Below are positions 32,878-41,973 of a stretch of 64,000 nt of DNA, piece after piece. The number at the start of each line of letters is the position of its first letter. The stretch's first letter is position 1. This stretch comes from JADKFD01 sp050250665. Its GTDB lineage: Bacteria > Pseudomonadota > Gammaproteobacteria > Xanthomonadales > SZUA-5. Below the pieces are notes generated by a model. The model saw only the letters and a list, made by a program, of their open reading frames with translations, was not told the origin of the DNA and did not search any database. The translations under genes and the position numbers were made by a program. The stretch covers positions 68,491-132,490 of the forward strand of contig JBFWOF010000009.1 in assembly GCA_050250665.1 (NCBI GenBank). Direction: 5' to 3'.

Positions 32878-34656
32878 ATGTGCGGCATAGCCGGCACGCT
32901 GCGCCTGCGCGATAGCGCCTCGGCCGTCGACGCTGCGTCGCTCGACTGCGTGCGCGACCACATGCGCGCGCGCGGTCCGGACGGCGCGGGAACCTGGATT
33001 TCGCCGGACGGTCGTGTTGGTCTGGCGCACCGCCGTCTGGCAATCATCGACCTGTCCGAGCGCGGCGCGCAGCCCATGCATGCGGGGCATCTGTCGATCA
33101 CCTTCAATGGCGAGATCTACAACTATCAGCATCTGCGCCGGGAACTCGAAGCCCAGGGTGAGCAGTTCCAGTCGGATTCCGATACCGAGGTCCTGCTGAA
33201 ACTGTACGCCCGGGACGGCGTTGCCATGTTCGAAACGCTGCGCGGCATGTACGCGCTGGCGATCTGGGACAGCCGCGAGCAGGTGTTGTTGCTGGCCCGT
33301 GATCCTTTCGGCATCAAGCCGCTGTATTACGCCGAGGCCGAGGGTTGCGTCTGGTTTGCCTCGCAAGCGCGCGCCCTGGCCGACACCGGCATGGTCAGTG
33401 CCGAGCCCGATACCCGGGCCTGGACCCAGTTTCTGCTGTGGGGCAGCGTACCGGAGCCACGAACTGCCTACCGCGCGATACGCGCCGTGCCGGCCGGGGC
33501 CTGGATGAAACTCAGTCCGAAGGCCGGCATCGGGGCACCGCAGGCGCACACCAGTCTGGCGCAGACTTATGCCAGCTCGGGGCAGGGCGCCAGCGCCGCC
33601 CAGATCAGAGAAGCCACGCTGGACAGCGTGCGTCACCACCTGATTGCCGATGTTCCGGTAGGCGTGTTTCTGTCCGCCGGCATCGACTCCGCCGCGGTAT
33701 TGGGCCTGGCGCGGGATTCCGGTGCCAGCCCACAATCGGTCACGCTGGGCTTTGCCGAATTCGCCGGCAGCGCCCGCGACGAAAGCCCGCTGGCTGCGGA
33801 AGTGGCGGCGCTCTATGGCTCGGCGCATCAGGTGCGCAGGGTCGATCGTGCCGAGTTCGAGCGCGATCTGCCGGCGATTCTTGCCGCCATGGATCAGCCT
33901 AGCATCGATGGCATCAACACCTGGTTTGTGGCCAAGGCGGCCCGGGAGCTGGGATGGAAAGTGGCGCTCAGCGGCCTCGGTGGCGATGAGTTGTTCGGCG
34001 GGTATCCGTCCTTCCGCGATCTGCCACTCTGGACCCGCTGGCTGGGCTGGGCCCGGCACACGCCGCGTCTGGGCGAATTTGCCGGTCGTCTGGTCGGGCG
34101 CATCCTCAAACACCCGAAAGCCCAGGGTCTGCTGCGCTACGGCGGCACCTGGTCAGGTGCCTACTACCTGCGGCGCGGCTTGTTCATGCCCTGGGAAATC
34201 GAGGCCGAGCGCCCCTCATGGCTACCGCAAGACCGCGATGCGATCGTCGAATCACTGCAAGCGCTGGACCGGCTGCTCAGCCCCGACCCCGGCAGCGATC
34301 ACGCCCGGGTCAGCGTGCTGGAATCCGGCGCCTACATGCGCAACCAGCTGCTGCGCGACAGCGACTGGGCCAGCATGGCCCAGTCCATAGAACTGCGCGT
34401 GCCGCTGGTCGACATCGAACTCAGCCGACGCCTGGGACCACACTTGCCGGCAGCCGTACCCGGTGTCGCCAAGGCCGGCCTGGCGCTGGCCCCGCAATTG
34501 CCACTGCCCGACAGCCTGATCAACCGACCCAAGAGCGGCTTCGAAACCCCGGTGGGGCAGTGGATTGCCAGCAGCAACGGCGAGCCCTGGGCGCGGGCGT
34601 GGGCGCGGCGGGTGGTCTCGATGACCACGAACTCCACTGACCGCCGGGTCGCCTGA
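32878..34656 (+). CDS. Asparagine synthase-like glutamine amidotransferase
   Basis: A 592-residue AsnB-family protein. It begins MCGIAG, where Cys2 is the glutaminase nucleophile; RGPDGAGTW, FNGEIYNY and DPFGIKPLYY complete the glutaminase domain. The synthetase domain has the ATP loop FLSAGIDSAAVLGLA near residue 265 and LSGLGGDELFGGYP. Known: polysaccharide-locus members (for example WbpS) amidate uronic acid carboxyl groups. The TviB-like dehydrogenase immediately upstream fits that role better than asparagine synthesis, but this is inference. Confidence 0.88.
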   Translation: MCGIAGTLRLRDSASAVDAASLDCVRDHMRARGPDGAGTWISPDGRVGLAHRRLAIIDLSERGAQPMHAGHLSITFNGEIYNYQHLRRELEAQGEQFQSDSDTEVLLKLYARDGVAMFETLRGMYALAIWDSREQVLLLARDPFGIKPLYYAEAEGCVWFASQARALADTGMVSAEPDTRAWTQFLLWGSVPEPRTAYRAIRAVPAGAWMKLSPKAGIGAPQAHTSLAQTYASSGQGASAAQIREATLDSVRHHLIADVPVGVFLSAGIDSAAVLGLARDSGASPQSVTLGFAEFAGSARDESPLAAEVAALYGSAHQVRRVDRAEFERDLPAILAAMDQPSIDGINTWFVAKAARELGWKVALSGLGGDELFGGYPSFRDLPLWTRWLGWARHTPRLGEFAGRLVGRILKHPKAQGLLRYGGTWSGAYYLRRGLFMPWEIEAERPSWLPQDRDAIVESLQALDRLLSPDPGSDHARVSVLESGAYMRNQLLRDSDWASMAQSIELRVPLVDIELSRRLGPHLPAAVPGVAKAGLALAPQLPLPDSLINRPKSGFETPVGQWIASSNGEPWARAWARRVVSMTTNSTDRRVA

Positions 34657-35865
34657 GTGACCCGTTCGATTCTGATTCATACCATCTCCGCCCGGGATGG
34701 CGGCGTTCCACAAATGGTCGAGTTTGCCGCACAAACATTGCAGCACCAGGGTTGGACAGTGGAGTTGGCTTACTACCAGCCGTACAGCCAGTCACCGGAG
34801 CTGTCGACTCCCAGTTTCGCGCTGGGAAGGCGCAGACCGCGAAGCCGCCGCGAAGATGGAATCGCCTCCGTACCGGCCACCGCGCTGGGGGCCTGGCTGC
34901 CTGAACTTGAGTTCACTCACTATTGGCCGCGGCGGGAATGGCAGCTGTTGATGGACGGTTTCGACGCACATCTGGTCGTCTCCGGCAATGCGCTTGCAGG
35001 CACCGCCCTGGCCCGCACCCATCGCCGCTTTGCCGCGTGGATTGCGACAGACTTTGATGGTGACCGAATCAACCGGGTCGCGAAGTTCCCATGGCCGCGG
35101 CGACTCCTCGACAGAGTCCTCAACGCTCCAGTTGCCAGACAGCTCGAGCGACAGGTACTGCGCTCAGCTCGAGTCCTGGCCCTGAGCCGGCACACGGCAC
35201 AACAGCTCAACCGTGTCGCAGGTGCGGACGTCGTGTCGGAAATACTGGTTGCGCCTGTGGATACCGATCATTTTCGACCCGAGGCGGGAACTACGCAGCC
35301 CCTGCGGGTCGGTTTCTCGGGACGCCTGGCGGACCCCAGGAAGAATCTACCGCTGCTGCTGGATGCGCTGGCCAGCGCGAGAAGTCAGGGCTGCCAACTG
35401 ACGGCAGTGCTCATCGGCTGCAGCCCCAGCGCGGAATTGAACCGCGAACTCGAGCAACGCCAGCTCGGTACCGCGGTGCGAGCGCTCTCCTACATGGACC
35501 GAAAGGCCTTGGCCGTTGAGCTCAGGCAACTGGATGTGTATGCACTTCCCTCGCATCAGGAGGGTCTGTGCATCGCAGCGCTTGAGGCCATGGCCAGCGC
35601 GGTTCCCGTGGTGAGTACGCGATGCGGTGGGCCGGAAAACTATGTAGTAGACGGCGAGAACGGCTATCTGGTCGACAGTGATGCCGAAACAATGGGCGCC
35701 GCCATTGCCAGCATCTGCACGGATCGGCCGCTTCGTGATCGCATGGGATCGGCTGCGAGGGAGACCGTGCTGCGCGATTTCGGCAAGGCTGCGTGCGCAG
35801 CCATTCTGATCAAACATATTGAGGCCTCGGCACTCGCCGAACACATGACTGAGGAGACGGCTTGA
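34657..35865 (+). CDS. Glycosyltransferase family 4
   Basis: A 402-residue GT-B transferase: the donor-binding C-terminal half has VGFSGRLADPRKNLPLLLDAL, then ALPSHQEGLCIAALEAMA and STRCGGPENYVVDGENGYLV, the GT4 EX7E-type region. The N-terminal acceptor domain begins SILIHTISARDGGVPQ. GTG 34657 abuts the asnB-like stop with no gap. Sugar and linkage are unknown. Confidence 0.88.
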   Translation: MTRSILIHTISARDGGVPQMVEFAAQTLQHQGWTVELAYYQPYSQSPELSTPSFALGRRRPRSRREDGIASVPATALGAWLPELEFTHYWPRREWQLLMDGFDAHLVVSGNALAGTALARTHRRFAAWIATDFDGDRINRVAKFPWPRRLLDRVLNAPVARQLERQVLRSARVLALSRHTAQQLNRVAGADVVSEILVAPVDTDHFRPEAGTTQPLRVGFSGRLADPRKNLPLLLDALASARSQGCQLTAVLIGCSPSAELNRELEQRQLGTAVRALSYMDRKALAVELRQLDVYALPSHQEGLCIAALEAMASAVPVVSTRCGGPENYVVDGENGYLVDSDAETMGAAIASICTDRPLRDRMGSAARETVLRDFGKAACAAILIKHIEASALAEHMTEETA

Positions 35866-36887
35866 TGCGAGCCTTGATTACCGGTGGGGCAGGTTTTATA
35901 GGCACGAACGCCTGCCTGCATTTTGCTCGTCAGGGTTGGGAAATCTGTGCACTGGACAATTTGTCCCGCCGCGGAACGGACACAAACCTGGAATGGTTGC
36001 GGGCGCAGATCCCGGTAACGCTGGTGCAGGCAGACGTGCGTGATGCCGCCGCGGTCGACAAGGCTGTCGCTGACTTCCGTCCTGATCTGGTTCTGCACTT
36101 GGCCGGTCAGGTGGCTGTCACGACTTCAGTCAAGGATCCCCGCGAAGACTTCGAGATCAACGCAGCAGGCACCTTCAACGTGCTCGACGCAGTCCGCCGA
36201 CATGCCCCCCTGGCCTTTTTCATCAATGCCTCCACCAACAAGGTCTACGGAAAGCTGGAACACCTGGGTGTGGTGGAGCGCAGCGGGCGCTACGAGTACG
36301 CCAATCATCCCTTCGGGGTTGCCGAGAGCGAAAGGCTGGACTTTCATTCGCCCTACGGCTGCTCCAAGGGCGTGGCCGATCAGTACACGATTGACTACGC
36401 CCGCATCTATGGTCTGAAGACCGTCACTTTCCGACAGAGCTGCATCTACGGTCAGCGCCAGCTCGGCATCGAGGATCAAGGCTGGGTGGCCTGGTTTGCC
36501 ATTGCCGCCACGCTGGGCAAGCCCCTGAGCATCTATGGCAACGGCAAACAGATTCGGGATGTTCTGGACGTGCGCGACCTCGTTCGTGCCTATGAGGCTG
36601 CGTACCACCACAAGGATGTAGTGGCTGGACGGGCCTACAACATCGGCGGCGGGCCGGAACAGACTCTGAGTCTGCTGGAACTGTTGGCACATCTTGAGGA
36701 ACAGACGGGCAAACGCATCCAGCCGGCATTTGCAGACTGGAGACCCGGCGATCAACCGGTCTTCGTCTGCGACGTCCGCGCTGCAAGAAAGGACTTCGGC
36801 TGGGAACCAGGCATCAAGGTCAAGCAGGGTGTCGCCGACCTGATCGACTGGGTTTCGCGCAACCGGGAGTTGTTCAATTGGATGTAA
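35865..36887 (+). CDS. NAD-dependent epimerase, CDP-paratose/tyvelose 2-epimerase-like
   Basis: A 340-residue extended SDR: GGAGFIGTNA for NAD, STNKVYG, and the active site YGCSKGVADQY with the Tyr and Lys. RQSCIYGQRQLGIEDQGWVA closely follows the CDP-tyvelose epimerase pattern (conserved YG.RQ...DQGW). The start ATG shares a base with the preceding stop (TGATG). Known members invert C2 of CDP-paratose. CDP-glucose genes rfbF and rfbG lie 22 kb downstream in the same locus, but the dehydratase RfbH needed for paratose is not in the window, so its true substrate is open. Confidence 0.8.
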   Translation: MRALITGGAGFIGTNACLHFARQGWEICALDNLSRRGTDTNLEWLRAQIPVTLVQADVRDAAAVDKAVADFRPDLVLHLAGQVAVTTSVKDPREDFEINAAGTFNVLDAVRRHAPLAFFINASTNKVYGKLEHLGVVERSGRYEYANHPFGVAESERLDFHSPYGCSKGVADQYTIDYARIYGLKTVTFRQSCIYGQRQLGIEDQGWVAWFAIAATLGKPLSIYGNGKQIRDVLDVRDLVRAYEAAYHHKDVVAGRAYNIGGGPEQTLSLLELLAHLEEQTGKRIQPAFADWRPGDQPVFVCDVRAARKDFGWEPGIKVKQGVADLIDWVSRNRELFNWM

Positions 36888-37756
36888 ATCATCCATCGCC
36901 GAGTGCCAGCGAGCAGCTGCACGAAGCCTACTTCGGCCACACCCACACCACGCTGATCCGTCCCCGCAGTGGCTGGCATCTGCCGGATTTCCGGGAGATC
37001 TGGGCTTACCGTGAGCTGCTCTGGGTGCTGGCGCTGCGCGATGTGCGGGTGCGCTACAAGCAGGCGGTGCTGGGTGCCGCCTGGGCCCTGATTCGCCCCC
37101 TGCTGCAGATGCTGATCTTCACGGTGCTGTTCGGGCGCCTGGCCAAGATTCCATCCGATGGCGTGCCCTACTCGGTGTTTGTGTTCGCAGGCTTGTTGCC
37201 GTGGACCTTCTTTGCCACCACCGTCGCTGCCAGTTCCGGCTCGCTGGTGGCATCGGCCAATCTGGTCAGCAAGGTCTATTTTCCCCGATTGATAGTCCCG
37301 GCGGCCTCGATGGGCAGTGCACTGGTGGACTTCATGGTATCGCTGTTGCTGCTGTTGCTGCTGATGCTGTGGCAGGGCGTCGGCTTTTCCGCCGGCATGC
37401 TGCTGGCGCCCGTGCTGATGCTGGGCATGATCACGCTGGCCATGGGCGTGGGCACCTTGCTCGCGGCCATCAGCGTGACCTATCGCGATGTTGCCCAGGT
37501 GGTGCCCTTCGTGATTCAGCTGTGGATGTTTGCCACGCCGGTGATCTATCCCGCCAGCTTCATCCCCGAACAATGGCGCTGGGTACTGCTGGTCAATCCT
37601 ATGACCGGCTACACCGAGGCCTTCCGCGCCAGTGTTCTTGGCACCCCGATCGACTGGACCATGCTCGGTGTGTCGGTACTGACCTCCATCATTCTGCTGG
37701 TGATCGGCATTGCCTATTTCCAGCGAGTCGAACAGCGTTTTGCCGATGTCATTTGA
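36878..37756 (+). CDS. wzm: ABC transporter permease, polysaccharide export (Wzm-like)
   Basis: A 292-residue inner membrane protein with six hydrophobic segments and the ABC-2 export family signatures LALRDVRVRYKQAVLGAAWA near residue 50 and NPMTGYTEAFRASVLG near 240. It forms the channel for lipid-linked polysaccharide with the Wzt-like ATPase. The start is TTG 36878, ten bases inside the epimerase gene; no ATG or GTG occurs in frame for more than 80 codons. A family-6 repeat separates it from the wzt-like gene. Confidence 0.9.
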   Translation: MDVNHPSPSASEQLHEAYFGHTHTTLIRPRSGWHLPDFREIWAYRELLWVLALRDVRVRYKQAVLGAAWALIRPLLQMLIFTVLFGRLAKIPSDGVPYSVFVFAGLLPWTFFATTVAASSGSLVASANLVSKVYFPRLIVPAASMGSALVDFMVSLLLLLLLMLWQGVGFSAGMLLAPVLMLGMITLAMGVGTLLAAISVTYRDVAQVVPFVIQLWMFATPVIYPASFIPEQWRWVLLVNPMTGYTEAFRASVLGTPIDWTMLGVSVLTSIILLVIGIAYFQRVEQRFADVI

Positions 37757-37770
37757 TCTGGCCCGCTCTT

Positions 37771-37852
37771 CGGAGGGACGCGCGCCTGTGCGGCCGCTCT
37801 TGTTCCCGCGCCAAACGATCAAGAGCGGCGCCGCAGGCGCGGCGCCCTCCAC
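37771..37852. repeat. Family-6 palindrome between wzm- and wzt-like genes
   Basis: CGGAGGGACGCGCGCCTGTG and a mirrored GGCGCCGCAGGCGCGGCGCC followed by CTCCAC span the 117-bp gap. Copies are at 997-1075 and 10554-10619. Its position inside an operon pair that is normally tightly coupled is unusual. Confidence 0.85.
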
Positions 37853-37873
37853 GGGCGGGATTGCAACGTCCCT

Positions 37874-39091
37874 ATGAGCGCCGCCATCAGCGTCTCCGGA
37901 CTCGGCAAGGAATACCGTCTGGGTGCCACCGTCAGCGGCTCCTTGCGTGAGCTACTCGCCGCCCCGGCCAACTGGTTCCGTGCCAAACCGGAACCGCAGT
38001 CCTTCTGGGCCCTGAAAGACGTCAGCTTCGACATCAATCCCGGTGAAGTCGTGGGTGTCATCGGACGCAATGGCGCCGGCAAGAGCACCCTGCTCAAGCT
38101 GATGAGCCGCATCACCTCGCCCAGCGTCGGCAGCATCGCATTGCGCGGTCGATTGACCAGCCTGCTGGAAGTCGGCACCGGTTTCCATCCCGAGCTCACC
38201 GGTCGGGAAAACATCTTCCTCAACGGCGCCATCATGGGCATGGGCAAGCGCGAGATCGCCCGCAAGTTCGATGAAATCGTCGCCTTCGCCGAGGTCGAGC
38301 GTTTCCTCGATACGCCGGTCAAACGCTATTCCAGCGGCATGTACGTGCGTCTGGCTTTTGCCGTGGCCGCGCATCTGGAGCCCGACATCCTGATCATCGA
38401 CGAGGTCCTCGCCGTCGGTGACGCCCAGTTCCAGAAGAAGTGCCTGGGCAAGATCGAAAACGTGGCCGGCAGCGGCCGTACCGTGATGTTCGTCAGCCAC
38501 AACATGGCCACCATGGCCGCGCTCTGCACCCGTGCGCTGTTCCTCGCCAACGGCGAACTCAAACTCGACGGCCCGGTGCGCAGCGCCATTGACGCGCATC
38601 TGCAGCAACTGGAGCAGATCGGCACCGCGCCGCTGGCAGAGCGCACCGATCGGACCGGCGATGGCCGACTGCGCTTCACCGGCTACTGGCTGGAGAACGC
38701 CGACGGCGAAGTCGTGCCCACCGCCCTGCTGGGAGACGAAGTGCGGGTATGCCTGGCCTATGAAGCACAGACGGACCTGGAACAGGTCTTCGTCGCCTTC
38801 GACATCCGCGACCAGCTCGGCGAAGCCGTCAGCAATCTCAACACCGCCGACGTCGGCTCCGACTTCGCCCGCATCAAGGCCGGCCGCGGTATTTTCCGCT
38901 GCGCGCTCAGCAAGTTCCCGATACGCGCCGGCCGCTACCACGGCAACATCTACGCCTCGGCCCGAGGACATGTCTGCGACTTCCTGCAGGCCGGCATCGT
39001 CATCGATGTCGAAGACGGCGACTTCTATGGCACCGGCTCGCTGCGCAATCCCTGCCGAGTGATGCTGCAGCAGCGCTGGTCCCAGAGCTGA
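37874..39091 (+). CDS. wzt: ABC transporter ATPase with carbohydrate-binding tail (Wzt-like)
   Basis: A 405-residue protein. The N-terminal ATPase has Walker A GRNGAGKSTLLKL near residue 64, signature YSSGMYVRLAF near 153 and Walker B ILIIDEVLAVGDAQ. From about residue 240 a separate beta-rich domain follows (GEVVPTALLGDEVRVCL, GRYHGNIYASARGHVCDFL), as in Wzt proteins that recognise the finished chain end. That tail implies chain termination by a specific cap, for which the methyltransferases downstream are candidates. Confidence 0.92.
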   Translation: MSAAISVSGLGKEYRLGATVSGSLRELLAAPANWFRAKPEPQSFWALKDVSFDINPGEVVGVIGRNGAGKSTLLKLMSRITSPSVGSIALRGRLTSLLEVGTGFHPELTGRENIFLNGAIMGMGKREIARKFDEIVAFAEVERFLDTPVKRYSSGMYVRLAFAVAAHLEPDILIIDEVLAVGDAQFQKKCLGKIENVAGSGRTVMFVSHNMATMAALCTRALFLANGELKLDGPVRSAIDAHLQQLEQIGTAPLAERTDRTGDGRLRFTGYWLENADGEVVPTALLGDEVRVCLAYEAQTDLEQVFVAFDIRDQLGEAVSNLNTADVGSDFARIKAGRGIFRCALSKFPIRAGRYHGNIYASARGHVCDFLQAGIVIDVEDGDFYGTGSLRNPCRVMLQQRWSQS

Positions 39092-39121
39092 AATGCAATC
39101 TGCTTTGACAAATTGTCGCCA

Positions 39122-39868
39122 ATGAACTGGGCGCGTGTTACATCGAAGTCCGAACTGATCCGGAAATTGCTGCCGGATCTTCCCATCACATTGCCGTTAA
39201 TGGGAACTCGCCGCATCCGCTTCAGCCTGAAGAAGCACATGGGCTTCTTTAGGCTGTCGGTTCGCATGCGCGAAATTACGAGCGCCTTGAACATTCTGCA
39301 GTGGGTGCCGCGAGGTGGCGTGATCTTGGATGTGGGCGCCAATATCGGCTTTTACACACTGGTGTTTTCGACTCGACAGGATGTCCGGGTGCATGCGCTG
39401 GAGCCATCACCAATCGCCTTGCCCTGGTTGCGGGAGAATTTGCAAATCAACGGACTCCAGGACCTTCCAGTGCACGAGTTCGTACTCTCCGGTGAAGATG
39501 GCACGGTGAGCTTCTCGCTGGACCATCGGACTACCGCCGCCTCGCACGTGGCAGCGCCCGGCGAGCCCGGCATAGTGCTGCCGGCCCGATCGCTGGACAG
39601 TCTGGTGCATGAAGGGCGCATCCCTCCTCCGGACGTCATCAAGTTCGATGTCGAAGGCCACGAACTGCGCATATTCGAGGGTATGACCGAACTGATCCAG
39701 GCGCGGAAGACCTCGATCTATCTGGAAGGCGGTAACCGCGCTACCGACGGCGAAATCGCAGCTGCGCGATACCTGATTGACCGGGGCTATCGTATCCGCG
39801 ATTGCGCGACCGGCGACGAGATTCCGGCTCACAGCGAGAGCTATCCCTTTCTGGCAACACCCACGTGA
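39122..39868 (+). CDS. FkbM family methyltransferase 1
   Basis: A 248-residue SAM-dependent methyltransferase with VILDVGANIGFYTLVF (SAM loop near residue 69), HALEPSP, and the FkbM motif VIKFDVEGHELRIFEGM. Such enzymes O-methylate sugars. ATG 39122 is preferred; TTG 39113 would add three codons. It follows the wzt-like gene by 30 bp. Confidence 0.85.
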   Translation: MNWARVTSKSELIRKLLPDLPITLPLMGTRRIRFSLKKHMGFFRLSVRMREITSALNILQWVPRGGVILDVGANIGFYTLVFSTRQDVRVHALEPSPIALPWLRENLQINGLQDLPVHEFVLSGEDGTVSFSLDHRTTAASHVAAPGEPGIVLPARSLDSLVHEGRIPPPDVIKFDVEGHELRIFEGMTELIQARKTSIYLEGGNRATDGEIAAARYLIDRGYRIRDCATGDEIPAHSESYPFLATPT

Positions 39869-39896
39869 GCCATCACGCAAGGCCGGGAAACTCGAT

Positions 39897-40823
39897 TTGA
39901 GCCATCGTGCAAATTCCAACTTCACACCGGACACACGCTATCGCATCCGCGTGCTCCTCGGTCACCTGCTCTATCGAGTAGGCGCCTTCCGGCGCTTGCT
40001 GCCACTTTACGCCCCAGCACAGGGCAAACTAGGTGCGCGCTGCCTGGCCTACCTCGATCACTACCTGCGCAGCGTCACCATCGCCGAGGCCGATCTGGAC
40101 CTGGCGCCGCTGGGCGCCCGTTTTGCCTGTGACCTCAACGACCACATGCTGGCGCCGTACCTTCGCAATGAAGCACCCATCTACGAACTGGCCGAGATCA
40201 ACTTCTTTCGCCAGCAGGTGCGCTCTGGCGATCACATCATCGACATCGGCGCCAATCACGGTTTCTGGGGCATCACCCTCGCCAAAGCCGCCGGCACCGG
40301 GTCGCAGCTGCAGCTCTTCGAAGCCAACCCAACGATCGCCCGCCGCGTGCGCCGAACGCTGTCGCTGAACCCGCAAGTGAACGGCCGGATCCACGAGCTT
40401 GCGGTCACCGACGGTACCAGCAGCCAGATCAGCTTCTATCGCCCGCAAGACAATCTCAGCGGTCTTGGCTCCACGGTACTGCATGACTTTGCCAATGAGC
40501 GCGGCTATCTGCGGGCCGACGATCGCATCATCGTCCACGCCCGCTCCATCGATCAGTTGATGGACTCGGGCGACATCACCGGTATGGATCTGGTCAAGAT
40601 CGATGTCGAACAGGCCGAAGACGCCGTTGTTGCCGGCGCCAAGCGAGCGTTGACCCACTTCAAGCCACGATTGCTGATGGTCGAGACCGGAACAGGCAGC
40701 AATGCCACCAGGACGCTACTCAAGCTCGGCTACCAGATGACCGCCTTGCACCCTGACGGCAGCGAAAGCGCAGCGCCACCCGACCACTGGGGCAATCTGT
40801 TGTTTCGTAGAGAAGCTGCATGA
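39897..40823 (+). CDS. FkbM family methyltransferase 2
   Basis: A 308-residue relative with HIIDIGANHGFWGITLAKAA, LFEANP and MDLVKIDVEQAEDAVVAGA. TTG 39897 is the best start, with GGGAAAC upstream; the open frame extends back to 39777 but would overlap the preceding gene by 92 bases. The 19 bp around this start resemble the 19 bp ending the previous gene (both TGAGCCATC..GCAA), perhaps a small duplication. Confidence 0.8.
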   Translation: MSHRANSNFTPDTRYRIRVLLGHLLYRVGAFRRLLPLYAPAQGKLGARCLAYLDHYLRSVTIAEADLDLAPLGARFACDLNDHMLAPYLRNEAPIYELAEINFFRQQVRSGDHIIDIGANHGFWGITLAKAAGTGSQLQLFEANPTIARRVRRTLSLNPQVNGRIHELAVTDGTSSQISFYRPQDNLSGLGSTVLHDFANERGYLRADDRIIVHARSIDQLMDSGDITGMDLVKIDVEQAEDAVVAGAKRALTHFKPRLLMVETGTGSNATRTLLKLGYQMTALHPDGSESAAPPDHWGNLLFRREAA

Positions 40824-40907
40824 CCCGCGCGCACGATGATCCATGCCTCGTTGGCCGTAAGGCTGGTTACGCGACGATCACCGCGATCCAGGACATATCC
40901 AAGACCC

Positions 40908-40938
40908 GTCATTGCGAGCGCAGCGAAGCAATCCAGGC
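40908..40938. repeat. CATTGCGAGCGCAGCGAAGC dispersed repeat
   Basis: The sequence GTCATTGCGAGCGCAGCGAA with GCAATCC following is a repeat known from many unrelated bacterial genomes. It lies in a 286-bp gap between two methyltransferase genes; I see no gene there. Confidence 0.6.
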
Positions 40939-41109
40939 TCGCGACTTGGGCGCGCCCTCGAAATGCCAAATCGCCGCCGATGTTCGCCACGAACACAACC
41001 ACGTCTATGGCACCGAACCTTCGCCATTGACGCCCGGAATCGGTCGGCACAAGGGCGACGCGCGCAATCGGCAACATCCGCTTTCCTCGGATCGATCGGC
41101 AGCAAGCCC

Positions 41110-41871
41110 GTGTTAAATCTGGCCCATAAAATCCGCCGGGCCCGATACCATTGCGAGGAACTCCCGGCATCTGTTGCCATCCGCGAGATTCTCTGGGAGT
41201 TCGCCCACAAGATGCTTCGGTCTGGCGCCGTTGTCAGCTATTCCCAGTTCGCGGAGACCCATATCGCGAAGGGATTTCTGGATATCAACAAGATCGGTTA
41301 CTACGTAGATGTGGGGTGTAACCACCCCATGTGGAATTCGAATACATACGAGTTCTACCTGCGCGGATGGCGGGGGCTCGCAATAGACGCAAATCCAGCT
41401 TGCACCAGAACTTTCGCAAAATGGCGGACGCGTGACACCGTTGTTTCTGCCGCTATTTCGCATGATGTACGCACAGCACATCTCAATATCGAAGCATCTA
41501 CGCTGATGTCCAGTATTTCAGATGCCTTCACTTCGGCCATGGTGCCAAGCAGTCGGGTAGTTTCCAAGCTGGAGATTCAGGCCCAGCGACTCGATGAGAT
41601 AATGCGCGCCAACGGAGTTCCAGCAAGGTTCGATTTGCTGTCAATCGATGTGGAGGGCGTCGACGAAGATGCGCTCAAGTCATTCAGTCTTGAGGAGTAT
41701 CGCCCGGCAGTCATACTGATCGAAGTTCATGGAATTGATCTCCTTCGACCAGCGGAGCACCCAGTGGTCGGTTACTTGATAAGTAACGGGTATGAGTTTG
41801 TCTCTCTATGCCGTTTTACGGGCGTTTTTGTGGATCGGCGCAATTTTACGGATCAACCTGCAAGTGTTTGA
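41110..41871 (+). CDS. FkbM family methyltransferase 3
   Basis: A 253-residue protein with YYVDVGCNHPMWNSNTYEF in the SAM-binding position, IDANPAC and LLSIDVEGVDEDALKSF. The cysteine version DVGCNHP is a known FkbM subgroup. GTG 41110 (VLNLAHKIRRARYHCEE) is chosen because upstream frame is low-complexity repeat sequence. The gene is more AT-rich than methyltransferases 1 and 2. Confidence 0.8.
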   Translation: MLNLAHKIRRARYHCEELPASVAIREILWEFAHKMLRSGAVVSYSQFAETHIAKGFLDINKIGYYVDVGCNHPMWNSNTYEFYLRGWRGLAIDANPACTRTFAKWRTRDTVVSAAISHDVRTAHLNIEASTLMSSISDAFTSAMVPSSRVVSKLEIQAQRLDEIMRANGVPARFDLLSIDVEGVDEDALKSFSLEEYRPAVILIEVHGIDLLRPAEHPVVGYLISNGYEFVSLCRFTGVFVDRRNFTDQPASV

Positions 41872-41973
41872 GCGCAGTAGCCGAAGGCAACGCCATGGGC
41901 TCTTGAAGACCGTTTTGCGCCTGGCGCGGCTGCTGAGCCGCGCAACTGACTCGCGTTGTCTGGCCAACCGGCT

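Noticed and set aside
40824..41109. N-terminal extension of the third FkbM methyltransferase
   Set aside because: The open frame continues upstream but encodes low-complexity sequence through a known dispersed repeat; the GTG at 41110 fits the family length.
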